DNA from: Hanleya hanleyi
Taxonomy: Eukaryota; Mollusca; Polyplacophora; Lepidopleurida; Hanleyidae
DNA length: 64,000 bases
Direction of reading: 5' to 3'
Assembly: GCA_036873755.1 (NCBI GenBank)
Contig: JAVTVY010018795.1
Span: forward strand, 1-64,000
Made by a program: the position numbers and the translations under genes. Positions 24,116 through 34,568 of this stretch are shown here, in pieces. The notes below the pieces were generated by a model. That model saw only the letters and a program-made list of their open reading frames with translations, was not told where the DNA came from and searched no databases. Position 1 is the first letter of the stretch. Each line of letters opens with the position of its first letter.

Positions 24116-24352
24116 GGGCCCTCGGTGGCCGAGTGGTCTAAGGCGCTTCGTTGGTGACCGCTAGCCTCACACCGCTGAACCGGCACGGGTTCGAGCCCAG
24201 CTGGTCCATGTGTGAAAGTCTGTCAGTTACTTACCGCAGGGCGGTGGTTCTCTCCGGGTACTCCGGCTTCCTCCACCAACCAAACTGACTGTCATCATAT
24301 GAGTGAAACAAACTTGAGTGTGACATTAAGCCAAATTCCCTCCCTCCCTCCC
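24116..24352 (+). mobile_element. tRNA-derived SINE, copy 1
   Basis: The head is a tRNA with a long variable arm (Leu/Ser type). The pol III A box TGGCCGAGTGG is at 24126-24136 and the B box GGTTCGAGCCC at 24188-24198. The body contains CTCCGGGTACTCCGG (about 24256), a core typical of molluscan SINEs. The tail has TATGAGTGAAACAAACTTGA, GTGTGACATTAAGCC and a (TCCC)n run. Flanking 12-bp duplications show retroposition. It is not a functional tRNA gene: the acceptor end is joined to SINE body. Confidence 0.9.
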
Positions 24353-24872
24353 TCAGGACATGTGACGTGTGAATCCCAGGTGAGATATTTTTGAAGGGAA
24401 AACGTTTAATTCAACATAAAATTTTGCAAGCCATGTCCATCAGATGTCGCATCCACAGTCACTAAAGGAAGGCCTTCCACACTGGATTTTGAGAGGACAT
24501 TTCACAGGCTTACATTTAGATAAATCTTTCTCCAACGATTCATGGTATGTGGGCATTATCAATGAATGTCGCATTATTCCTACGAAGTAGGCTACAGATC
24601 GCAAATTGTCCGGTAATGAGTGAGTCAGTCAGTCCATCAGAATCCTTTCGTCGGCAAAATAAGCAGAACCGTTGACATTAGAACCTTGATTTTTGGCATG
24701 AACGTGCATTAGGGCATTGTTACCAGCAAGTTCTGAGCTGACTGAATTTTGATGAAAATTTGATTTATAATTATTTTTTTTATTATTATTTATTGATGGC
24801 TCAGCGAGTGCACCGTCATGCCCATCGGGAACCCTTGGCTGTATGTTTCACTGTGACTTTTGAAGGTTCCCT

Positions 24873-24960
24873 GATACGGCATATCACGACTCACCAGTTC
24901 TGGTAAAATCAGCGAAGTTAAGCGAATTTGAGCCTGGTCAAGACTTTGTGTGAACGGGGC
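24873..24960 (+). pseudogene. 5S rRNA-derived sequence
   Basis: TACGGCATATCACGACTCACC, AGTTCT, ATCAGCGAAGTTAAGC and GAGCCTGGTCAAGACTT follow eukaryotic 5S rRNA (TACGGCCATA--AC, CACCGGTTCTCGTCCGATCACCG, AAGTTAAGC, GGGCC-GGTTAGTACTT) over about the first 85 bases, including the A-box region of the internal promoter. The 3' third is not recognisable, so this is a pseudogene or the head of a 5S-derived SINE. It is absent from the sister element (6555-6590). Confidence 0.75.
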
Positions 24961-25849
24961 CCATTTAACCAATGGATAAATGAGTGAATTCAGTCTAATA
25001 GACGAAGGTCCCAAGCTGAAAGCGCAAGCTGATGCAATAAGCATAGTAATGAAAACGTACATTTACCTTCTGTCATAGGTCTGTTAAATTTACCACTGTG
25101 CTATCCGACATCCGAAGTAGGGTGGGCACTTGGACTCCGACGCGCACTGAACTCCTGGTCATAGCTAATCTAAGTGTAAACGTTTTGGTGGGCTATATTA
25201 TCATGTATGAAATAGGAAATGCTAATTTTCCATCATTTGTTAGTGCATTTATCTACACTGCTATTACCAACTTGCCAGCCTCAATACACACAATTCAGTA
25301 TATTGTTATAGATATATGTAAACTGTGGCCTTTAACTTGTATCCTATTTCACATCCAAACATTTCATCACACACCACATCAGGCTTCAAATTCATGTCAA
25401 ATTTCCCACTGGTTGTGAAATATCCTACATCAACCAATTAAGTCAGCCTGGTGCAATAACCCAGCAGGAGAAAGAAAGATGTGGTATCATCCTTCAGATT
25501 AGTCTGTGTGAGCAACAATGATAAAAGTTTACTGAGGGTGAAACAAAGCCATGACGGCATGTTTAAAGGGTCTTAATTTATTTTCTTTGGGTAGAATTTA
25601 ACTAGATAAAGTAACTTTGATCATGATGTGAAAATATGAGCACATACTTTGAGGGGTTTTTTTGTACCTCTTCAATATAGACTACATATCACACTGGGAT
25701 ATAATTTAAACAAAAAAGTACATGTGTAAACAAAATATGTCTAAATTTTTCATGTCATTTCAAATCTTGATCCATTTTGATTCCTTGATTAGGGGATACA
25801 GAATCACTGACACGGAGTGTGTTGGTGTGTCACAGCAATGCAATTCCGA

Positions 25850-26157
25850 TTCACACAATGAAGCTGAGGTGGTTTAATGTTTATCAATGAAGAAAATCAC
25901 CGATCAACCTTCATAGAATATAATGTGAAACAAGAATACCGGAATAGTACATTAATCAGATTGCCGATACCCAAAATGTGTTGTCTCATATATCTAGATA
26001 ACAACGTGATGCAGAGATACTACTTATTCGTCTTTGTACCGGTTACGCTCAGGAGAATGACATAGAATCATTATTATCTTGTGCAGAGAAGGTGTTGGTC
26101 TTGAGTTGAATTACCGTAAACTACATAAATGCTACCTTTCTACTATAGTACTATATA
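25850..26157. other. Unrecognised stretch within hairpin-ended copy 2
   Basis: Not shared with copy 1. The frame 25877-26065 shows no domain. Confidence 0.4.
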
Positions 26158-26849
26158 CATGAGCAGTGTGACTAACGTCACAGGACCTACGAAGTAGAGT
26201 AGGCATTAGGACTCGATCGTATTTTCATTGAGATATGATGTGATCCTCCCCTACGGTACGTTTCATCATAATATGGTACATGTACAACCTTCCATAACAG
26301 CCACAGATTCTCTTTATAACATGCCTTTTGTGAGATTGAGCAAGATTATATTCTGGGTATTTATATATTTACATCGATGTGTTCGTGCCACAAAAAATGA
26401 AAGTATATTGGTGAATGTTCTGGTCATTTAGTGATCCGGCCCTGGTACATCAAGCAGTTGAATAGACTCGGAGTTAAACGTCTATAAATAGTTCGCTCAG
26501 CTGTATTGAGGTCGCTGTCCTCAGACCTGCGGTTGAATCCAACAGCGAGAGAGCACCAGGCATGCCAGGACTGTTCCCAAATTCCATGGTGTCATGTTTC
26601 CCTCGCTTAAATGATCGGACTTTTCTCCGTATGATCTATAACAATATACTGAAGTGTTAATTATAAATCTAATTTTAATCAGAATTATTTCAGATCAGAA
26701 CTAGCTGGTAACAATGCCCTAATGCTCGTTCATGCCAAAAATCAAGGTTATAATGTCAACGGTTCTCCTTATTTTGCCGACGAAAGGATTCGGATGGACT
26801 GAACTCACTCATTACCGGACAATTTGCGATCTGTAGCCTACTTCGTAGG
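26158..26849 (-). mobile_element. Hairpin-ended repeat element, 0.69-kb inverted copy
   Basis: On the minus strand it starts at the CCTACGAAGTAGG hairpin (26837-26849), follows the common head (CAAATTGTCCGGTAATGAGT, AACCGTTGACATTA, TTGTTACCAGC) and ends CTACTTCGTAGG..GTGACGTTAGTCAC..CTCATG at 26158. It is internally shorter than the 2.7-kb copies and lies within copy 2, giving a nested inverted arrangement. Confidence 0.65.
26485..26570 (+). repeat. Possible degenerate tRNA-like segment
   Basis: GTTCGCTCAGCTG...GAGGTCGCTGTCCTCAGACCTGCGGTTGAATCC has the order of a tRNA D arm, anticodon arm and B box (GGTTGAATCC versus GGTTCRANTCC). No closed acceptor stem was seen. It may be another SINE head. 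Confidence 0.25.
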
Positions 26850-27284
26850 AATAAAAATTTGTTGTATTGTTGGGAAAATAATGCGATTCAAAAAGTTGTT
26901 TTGATCCTGGACAAGGGCACTGAAAACCATTAAAGAGATGTAAATGTATTTTCACACGTGAAGCTTGAAATCTACTGAACTTTTTATTATTCAATCTGTT
27001 TCCTTTAGTTAAAAAATTGTAAAATTAAATCGGCGATCGTTATTTATTTTTGGAATGAAGGCGCATTAGGAGACTGTTACCAACAAGTTCTGAGCTGACC
27101 TACTTTTGATGAAAATTTCTGGTGATTTTTGATGAATCACTGGCGATTCTGACTTGAGCGGTGCCCATCTTAATATAGGCAGGATTTCAACTGGGGGTGG
27201 GGATTTCCAAGAGTTCAATTCGCGTTCGAGTCCTAATGCCTACTCTACTTCGTAGGTCCTGTGATGTTAGTCACACTTCTCATG

Positions 27285-27800
27285 TAGGAATGGCCATAGC
27301 ATAATGAAACGATGGTTGATACAATGTCGCACATTGACTTGAGTAGAACAACCATTGCAGGTGGTAAGCTGACAGTAATTATGGAAACAATCACCAACCC
27401 GGCTGAACAAATGTACTTGTGTGGACAGGTGATGTCCTTGAAGGACAGAGGCCGGTAAGCCACCGCGTGTGTCCAATCTATGTTATGACACACATGTACG
27501 TGTTTCCATGGTAACAATTTACTAGTCAAAAAAAATGTATTACTTGGTTTGAAACACATTTGCACTATTAAAGCATGTAAAGATATTGGCATGGATTTAA
27601 TGTGTGAAGTGGTACGTTTTGCCTCTCATTTTTTCTGCATAAATCGCGTACCCAATTCGCCTTGTCAAAAAGTCAAAGTCCTCCACTTCAGACACTAGAC
27701 ATTAATGAACAGATATGATTATAGCTTGCAACATCTTTGCGATTAGGTCGTATATTTTTACAGTTCATCTGAACGTTAAGGTAGGGACCGATTGCATTGG
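27285..27800. repeat. Array unit resumed after hairpin-ended element
   Basis: Aligns with 18925-19365 (GATGGTTGATACAATGT, ACTATTAAAGCA, GACATGGATTTAAT, CCTCCACTTCAGAC, CATCTTTG). The frames at 27245-27592 are not recognised. Confidence 0.65.
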
Positions 27801-28224
27801 TTTCTACTGTGGTAGACTTTTGATGATATAAGTCTTACGAACAGGACCAGAATTGCAGTGCTATTTTCTTAACTTGTCATACTCCAAAATTCATTGGGGA
27901 CTTATCTATGTGACTCCCCATGATCTCTTGCTGTTGATTCAGATAGGCGTTTATCCCCGAAAAACTTGCCCATTCAGGGATCATATATAATTCAGTGATT
28001 TAAAAATATAAAATTTAGGTAAAGTAAATCTTTACTCTTGTGTTCTGCTGGCTAACAAATTTATACATTTCCGCCAATCACAGCAATTAAATCAGATTCA
28101 CTATGTAAATCAAAGCTCTAAACATATTTCGTCGAAACTGACCTGTTTCAATCAGTGCAAAGATAAATATAGGTGTATAGTATTTTATTAGTATTTATAT
28201 TAATATTACTTATTTCACTTTCAG
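27801..28224. other. Unrecognised AT-rich stretch
   Basis: No gene or repeat recognised. It ends in a pyrimidine-rich tract with TTTCACTTTCAG (about 28213-28224), a plausible 3' splice site for the next entry. Confidence 0.4.
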
Positions 28225-28645
28225 ATGCTCTATTTCAGTGCCATTTTTAAAAAGCGCGAATGCACCGAGTGGGATACCCGCCTCTCAGACTATCCCCTCA
28301 CCCGTTCGCTATGTTCTCTGGGGGTTCCATCTTATCATCTCAATTGTATTGTGTATAGCGACTGTTTCACAAAAGGGCATTCGACGCCCATTGGGGACGG
28401 AGGAACTGTTAAGGATCCTAGACCTAAAATCTGAAAGTCTCTTGAAAGACAAAACCCGGAGACTGTGTGGGCTAAAACTAATCCTGATCAGAATGAGAAG
28501 AATGATAGTCACTTTTGTCAATATCACACTTAGAATGGATTTGGAAGAGAGACCGGTATTTGAAGGAGTCCGGATACGAGATCTCAGACGCCAGAAACTT
28601 GTACAGAAGATAAAAATGAGAGAAAGTAGAAGAGAAAAAAATTAA
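28225..28645 (+). other. Possible decayed exon, unknown product
   Basis: Follows a splice-acceptor-like CTTTCAG. The frame open from 28238 to 28645 (135 codons) is one of the longest in the window. Its C-terminal half is rich in Arg, Lys and Leu and its middle is hydrophobic (WGFHLIISIVLCIATV). A second frame (28225-28434) overlaps it and looks equally protein-like, which suggests a frameshifted relic. No family recognised; chance remains possible. Confidence 0.25.
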
Positions 28646-29079
28646 CAATTGCGAAATGGAAACTTGAAGTAATGCTTATCGGAACAGTAATTATAAATAG
28701 GTACCGGTCCTGTTTGAAAATATTAAATAACATACCGTTAACAATGGGAATAGTGATTAAATCTGCAACGATTTTGGAACTCAAATATCACATGTACGAT
28801 TAATAATGTATTTACAATCGTGACCATCAAATAATCTAATTGATACTTAACCCTAAGCATAAATACAGCAACATACATACAACAATAACAATAAACTGTG
28901 TAGACATGGAGCAGATGAATCACCATACTGTCAAGCAAAAATACACGCCTCATAGAACAATTAGTAATAGAAATGTATGTATGTATGTATGTATGTATGA
29001 TCTAAGTTGCAAAACAGTTTATGGTTCCTATCAATATTATTGCTCCCGAGGCGGCCTTTTGCCCTCATGAGGGCAGTAC
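28646..29079. other. Unrecognised stretch before foldback element
   Basis: AT-rich with a (GTAT)n run at 28973-28999. No gene recognised. Confidence 0.4.
28973..28999 (+). repeat. (GTAT)n microsatellite
   Basis: Six tandem tetranucleotides. Confidence 0.95.
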
Positions 29080-29212
29080 TATTACGGTTTTTACAACAGC
29101 GTGAACTTTCAATATTAGCATATTACTTTTAGATAGACAAAGGATTTCGAATGTTCATTCCATCGCAATAGAGAATTTCTTCGACGGTATGCTGGTCTTG
29201 TCCATTATTACG

Positions 29213-30956
29213 GGTCTTACTCGAGCGTAGTCTTTCGATAACGCCGTTGTCTTTTGTTGCCGAATGTTTATTCTCATGTAAATCATGTTCCTTCCCACTC
29301 CACTTTCCACGAGTTATAAAACACTTAAATCACCCAGTACGACAGACCAGAGCATGTACCACGACGTCAAATTGATCACAGCTGTCAATTCGGGGATTGA
29401 GTTTGTGACGATAGGATTGTTGTGTTTCGAGTCAAAACAATAAAAAAACATTGCTTACATGTGTTCCTCCCTCCCCACAGAAGTGGATTCCCACTCTTCA
29501 ATTTTCGATCCCAACTCTTCCGCGTATTTGTACTGGGCCTCCAAAGAAAAGAAAAAAACGTCTTCAGAGGGAACTAAAAGCGTATTGTTTTCTTCAATGG
29601 TCTTCAAGTTCAGTGTGATTAAAATGACACTTGGACGATTTAATCTGAAGAAATCTGGCACGACGCTTACAGAAAGAAAATTTTGTACTACTGAGTAGAT
29701 GAACAGTGAGATGAGGTATGTCCATTTTATTATACCTTTGCAGAAATAAGTCACAAATATCGGACACGGCTAGCTTCTAACCACGTTCGACCGGTTCGGT
29801 ATGGAATGATGTATTCTTTCGAGAAGTGTGACTGGGAGAATCCAAATCCAAATCCAAATTACCATACAGGACGATCTGATTGGAGGGATGTGCATGCCGT
29901 ATTGTCGAATAATTGTGTTCGTCGAGAGATGAATGGAATTTCAAGTCGTGTTATATGCATTACATGTCGGTGTGTCATTGACAAACCAGGTGCATTACAC
30001 CTATCAAGAATGTCAATTTCATCTGTGCGAAGCTCACTGGGCAGGTTTGTAAAGTCGAGTAATTGTGAAGGTGGATTCGAACCCGCAGTGCATTTGCCTG
30101 TCTATTGGGATGTCTTGGTGTAGTGCATGGTGCCCCAGACATTCGTCATCCTTTTAACGGTAAAGGGGCAATTCTGGACAGTCTTTGCTACCTTGAAATG
30201 GACATCCGACGTTGTTTCTAAAAGTCATTGGCTGTGTATCTATGAAAGCCCACGCTCAACTAAGAACCATAATATGGCGACTATTTTTGTTACATGCAGA
30301 AACGGTAGACCAATAAATCGGGATATGATCTTTCCACGCCAAAATCACAGGTCATATAATAATTTTCCCTCGTTTACTAACAAATTAGTTTAGCGACCTA
30401 CAATTTAAATATTATTTTTCATCCAGAGTATAGAAACATTATATGCTACACTATGAAATTGAGTTGTATTTACTAAATATCATGGAACGAGTACAACTTT
30501 TCAAAATAATATACAGAAAATATACTCCTTCCAATTGATAAAATATATTATATATGCCCTTGTTATATTTAATACGTAATGAGCTATCCTCCTCATTACA
30601 TGGTCAATATACATGGAATCCCATCTTTTTAGCACATTTTCAAGGGGAGGATGAGCCGAATTTCAGTGCATATAACCAGACATTAAAATTAATTGATTTT
30701 AGAAACGAAAGAAGTTAAGTTATCGGGGATATAGTCAAGAAGGGCTGATCGAACAGTTGTTCGTTGCAATTTTTGACAGACCGAGACCAGATAACGAAAT
30801 GGAATGCCCGTCTGGATCGCTATACAACACCACAGCTAATGTAGTCCCAAGATTCACACGCCCATAAATGGAAGTATTTAATTGCATGCTTTTGTGATTT
30901 ACTGCCCTCAATCTCGTGTGGCAAAGGTACTTTTCAGGGTTAGCTATCAATGCGAC
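29213..30956. other. 1.74-kb segment splitting the left arm of the foldback element
   Basis: Absent from the right arm, so either inserted here or lost there. It starts GGTCTTACTC and ends GCGAC without convincing inverted termini. It holds frames 29455-29754 (minus, 99 codons; hydrophobic start, acidic end, and a donor-like CATGTAAGC at its end), 29806-30123 and 30127-30393 (plus). None has a recognisable domain. Short AATCCA repeats lie at about 29840-29860. Confidence 0.5.
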
Positions 30957-30988
30957 CGTATGGCAAGCTGTTTTATTTTTTATTCAGT

Positions 30989-31288
30989 ATTTGGTGATAT
31001 CATCAAACATTTGCTGATATCATGAAATGATTTACTGATATCATCAAATATTTGCTGATATCATCAAATATTTGCTGATATCATCAAATATTTGCTGATA
31101 TCACCAAATCATTTGATTATATCTGCAACTGATATGCTGATATCATCAAAAACGCGTTATTTGTTGATATCAGCAAATGATTTGCTGATATCATCAAATG
31201 ATTTGATGATATCAGCAATTGATTTGCTGATATCAGCAAATGATTTGATGATATCAGCAAATACTTTATATTTGATGATATCATTAAA
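30989..31288 (+). repeat. GATATC palindromic array, left arm
   Basis: About 15 units of 20-21 bp of the form TGATATCATCAAATATTTGC, of which about 13 keep GATATC. Units alternate ATCATC and ATCAGC. The 21-bp form is in frame, giving a chance heptad-like peptide LISSNDL; this is a by-product of the array, not a gene. Confidence 0.9.
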
Positions 31289-31300
31289 TATGGTGGAAGG

Positions 31301-32264
31301 TCAAAGTATGAACCATAACATGGAAGGCTCCCTGTTCAGAATGACAATAAACTTCGTCACAGCGCATGTTCCGTTTCACAGGCTCGCTCCACTATTTCTG
31401 CCCCCATTAGCGGCGGTTGACCTGTAGGTCCTGACCATTAACCACTGTGGTGGACCTACCTCGCACACGAGTTTCTGTGTACATCCGACCGGACCCCCGG
31501 CACGGTCAACATAGATAAAACACAGAATTGAAAAGTGATCGGAATGTTCAACAAATAGCGCTTGAGATCATACTGAATTTACAGGGGACATGCTTAGATA
31601 AATAATGTCACACAACCGTTTCAATCTGTATCGGCTTTAGTACTATTTGATTACAGTACCCACATCATATAAAGATAAAAAGCCATATGACTTCATTGAG
31701 GCTTGGTTAGTTCTGTCTTTATCGTAAGAGCCTGGTCTCCTGTTACGGGTCAGTAAAGGGTCATAGAGATTAATTTATTGTTGTATGTGCGGCTATGCCT
31801 TATCTCCTGCCCTAAAAGCTAACCAGTGAAGAAGCACGACAATCGGCTCTGCCTTAATATACCATGCTCCATGCTGACCGGCTTTCCCGAAATCATTATC
31901 CCCTTTCGCCTCACCCCGATTATACTCAAATGCAGATCTAATGAATTTGTGTCTACAAGTCAATAACCCGCGATGGAAAAGTTTATCTTCCCTGCTGTAT
32001 ATTTATTTGAATGCCCTTATATTCATGATTCTATTTGTCATAAGGTATATGCCAGAGGTTTGATAGCGGCGGCTATTAAACATATTCCCTACATCACCCA
32101 AATCACTGTAGTTGCGTTTTATTGTTATTGTCTGGTTCTTTAAGTACCGTAATAGATATTGCATGTGATTTGTCGGTAGATAGCTTTACCACAAGGTATA
32201 ATTTATCAAACAACAGGATGAGAAGGGAGCAGGCATTAACATTTAGGCTTATTTTCACGTTCCG
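31301..32264. other. Central loop of the foldback element
   Basis: About 960 bases between the inverted arms. No frame above 60 codons with a recognisable domain. It includes the imperfect inverted stretch CGGTTGACCTGTAGGTCC...GTGGACCTACC (31413-31460). Confidence 0.5.
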
Positions 32265-32271
32265 CCATATT

Positions 32272-32480
32272 TAATGATATCATCAAATGATTTGCTGATA
32301 TCATCAAATGATTTGCTGATATCATCAAACCATTTGGTGATATCATCAAATCATTTGGTGATATCAGCAAATCGGCTGATTTGGTATCAGAAAATCATTT
32401 GGTGATATCAGCAAATCATTTGATGATATCATCAAATCATTTGAAGATATCAGCAAATATTTAATGATATCAGCAAATGC
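32272..32480 (-). repeat. GATATC palindromic array, right arm
   Basis: About 10 units of the same 20-21-bp repeat in inverted orientation, about nine keeping GATATC. It is shorter than the left array, so the arms differ in copy number. Confidence 0.9.
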
Positions 32481-32645
32481 CGAATAAAAAGTAAAACGGC
32501 TTGCCATACGAACGTAGTAATGGACAAGACCAGCATACTGCCGAACAAATTCTCTATCGCGATGGAATGAACATCCGAAATCCTTTGTCATTCTAAAAGT
32601 AATATGCTAATGTTGAAAGTTCACGCTGTTGTAAAAACCGTAATA

Positions 32646-33203
32646 ATGATACCACATTTTCCGCAATGTGAACATATTACCTTCGATGTTTTCTTTGTAG
32701 CGAAATTTCTCATGTCTCAATGTAAAATATAATTCCAATTTGAAATCGATCAGAACTTCATTTTTGTTACATAAGTCTAAAGGACCCATTAACTACTGCA
32801 CATAGTTCATTTACCGTACCAGGCCTGGTGAGGGAGAAGGGAAGCGTTCTAACCTTTCTACACTCGCACGAAGAGTGTACATTTTCCTCCGAATGCTGTT
32901 TGAGTTTAATGGCGACTTTTGTCAAGTTTTTTGGAAGTCGCAATATTTAAATCTTATTCGCCCCAATATGAACATTTCGATCACAAGCACTCGATGGTCC
33001 TGTTTTGCCTCTGTTTGCAATCGTTTTTCAATCAACAAAATATCCATTAATGGACCGCGAAATCGCGAGCCAATCATTGTTACTGTCAAGAGAGTATTAA
33101 TATCTCAGAAACCCTCAAAATACGATCGAGGATTATCGACAGTAGTGCCGCAGTTTCGACCTCTTAGGATACTATACCACATGAAATATGCACCTAACCC
33201 GTA
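32646..33203. other. Unrecognised stretch
   Basis: No gene recognised. GTACCAGGCCTGGTGAGG at about 32817 resembles a worn piggyBac-type MITE terminus. The frame 32875-33207 (110 codons) has no domain. Confidence 0.4.
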
Positions 33204-33207
33204 TTAA

Positions 33208-33712
33208 CCCTACCTGGCCTGGGGGGGGGGGGGGGGGCGGAAAGTGCCCCCCTAGTAAACTTTTCTCTGCTGCTCCGAAACGACAAAACCGAGGAGGCGG
33301 AAACTTGGTGACTTTTAAACTTATCTTATTGGGGTCATTTTGAGCCTATTTTCATATACCCCCGGGCAGAGGATCATGGGTAAATTCAAAATGGGGGCCA
33401 TGTGGTATCCGCGAAAGTCGTGTTTTTCAATCTTTTCGCTCCATTTCTTCACATTTTCCTTGCCTAAAAGGCCTTGAAAGTATTTTATTTATGCAAAACT
33501 AATTATCCTATATTTTATTTGATTTTTTTCGAGAGAAAAATCGGGAAAATGAAAATTTCGAAAAATCGACCCCAAAAAGGCCGAAAAATGGCTTCAGAGA
33601 AAATGACGTCACTGTGACGTCATCATGTGGTAGAGAAAATATATAGGGGGGGGCACTTTCCGCCCCCCCCCCCCGGCTGCGATACACCCCAAATCGCCCA
33701 GGCCAGATAGGG
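33208..33712. mobile_element. piggyBac-type MITE, complete copy (subfamily 1)
   Basis: Flanked by TTAA at 33204-33207 and 33713-33716. Termini are CCCTACCTGGCCTGGG and the inverted CCCAGGCCAGATAGGG. Subterminal arms GGCGGAAAGTGCCCCCC and GGGGGGCACTTTCCGCC are exact inverted partners, enclosed by poly-G and poly-C runs. At 505 bp with no transposase it is non-autonomous. The TTAA duplication with CCC ends is diagnostic of the piggyBac superfamily. Confidence 0.85.
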
Positions 33713-34568
33713 TTAATGGTGCGGGTAATATGAATCTTAGGCTTATAATTGCCCAATTCGACTGATAAACTCGTGTACTGTTTTAGCGAGAAGACATCAT
33801 GGATCATTTCGACCATGGATCAGTCTGAATTTCGATTCGCTTATGTTTGGGAAAATACGATATCCTCGCGATGAATCACACCAAGATCCGGATGGAAACA
33901 CGAATATAAAATCAACTGAAGGGAATGTTCATACTCATGTAAGGAGACATCGTGTTTTCATCAGCTTTCTCGAATACCAAATTCACGTGAAACTGAGCCA
34001 AAAATCTCGATTCCAGAACAAAAGGTAGACGGAAACGCTCCTTTGGCAACCTCACTGAATGTAATGTAATAAAAAATATGGCAATGTAGTCTTGATGTCA
34101 GCTGATTTTACTCTGTTCCATTGTATATATTCATTATTGTTAATTAGTGTTCATGGGCGGGTAGAATTTGCGACAATGTTCATGTAGTACGTACTGTACT
34201 GTCCCTGTTTCAGGCTATCAGGAATCATTAAATTGTATTGGCGCTATCTCCATAGTCATTTCACCTGGTACATGTTTAAAATAATTATGTCGATAACACG
34301 GATATATTTTTATTTTACTCCGTATATTCAACCAGCATTGATGATAGATCTGTCTGATCCCAACGTACGTTGGGGACTGGATGTCCATTACCACGAAAGT
34401 CGCAATACATTTCCCTGAAGGTATCACACATTGATCTTGTGAGATAATGTCCTTCTATGTTATCTTCACCGGTGCATGTTATCGCCAGCTTTTGAAACAC
34501 ATTGCTGGTGATCAAACGATCCTTGGCTTCTCCTACGTCATTCCACTTGTTTGCTAACCGAACTAGGC

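Larger units (their letters stand above)
24579..27284 (+). mobile_element. Hairpin-ended repeat element, 2.7-kb copy 2 (with nested pieces)
   Basis: Begins CCTACGAAGTAGG and ends ...CTACTTCGTAGGTCCTG, GTGATG..GTCAC, CTTCTCATG. The host unit is split: ATCAATGAATGTCGCATTA before and GGAATGGCCATAGC after correspond to continuous sequence at 18875-18935. It carries a 5S-rRNA-like stretch at 24873-24960 and a nested inverted relative at 26158-26849. It lacks the THAP block of copy 1. No long coding frame. Confidence 0.65.
29082..32643. mobile_element. Foldback-type DNA element with GATATC-array inverted arms
   Basis: Flanked by TA dinucleotides (29080-29081, 32644-32645). Terminal arms beginning TTACGGTTTTTACAACAGCG are inverted over about 130 bases (29082-29212 and 32509-32643). 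Inner arms 30957-31300 and 32265-32508 are also inverted, from CGTATGGCAAG through arrays of a 20-21-bp GATATC repeat to AATATGG(T/C)GGAA. On the right the outer and inner arms are adjacent; on the left a 1.74-kb segment separates them. No transposase recognised, so it is probably non-autonomous. TA flanks would fit a Tc1/mariner-type duplication, but the family is not assigned. Confidence 0.75.

Noticed and set aside
24116..24200. Functional tRNA-Leu/Ser gene
   Set aside because: A and B boxes are good, but the tRNA part runs into a SINE body, has flanking target duplications, and recurs at 51631-51862.
27245..27592. 115-codon minus frame as a gene
   Set aside because: It spans the junction between the hairpin-ended repeat and array unit DNA, and the matching region at 18930-19200 is not open.
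31092..31427. Frame with repeated LISSNDL/LISANDL heptads as a repeat protein
   Set aside because: It is the 21-bp GATATC array read in frame; the inverted array on the right gives the same peptide on the minus strand, as expected from DNA repetition alone.
30989..32480. CRISPR-like array in the GATATC region and the 34-bp array at 47173
   Set aside because: Units are contiguous without unique spacers, and the context is eukaryotic repeat DNA.
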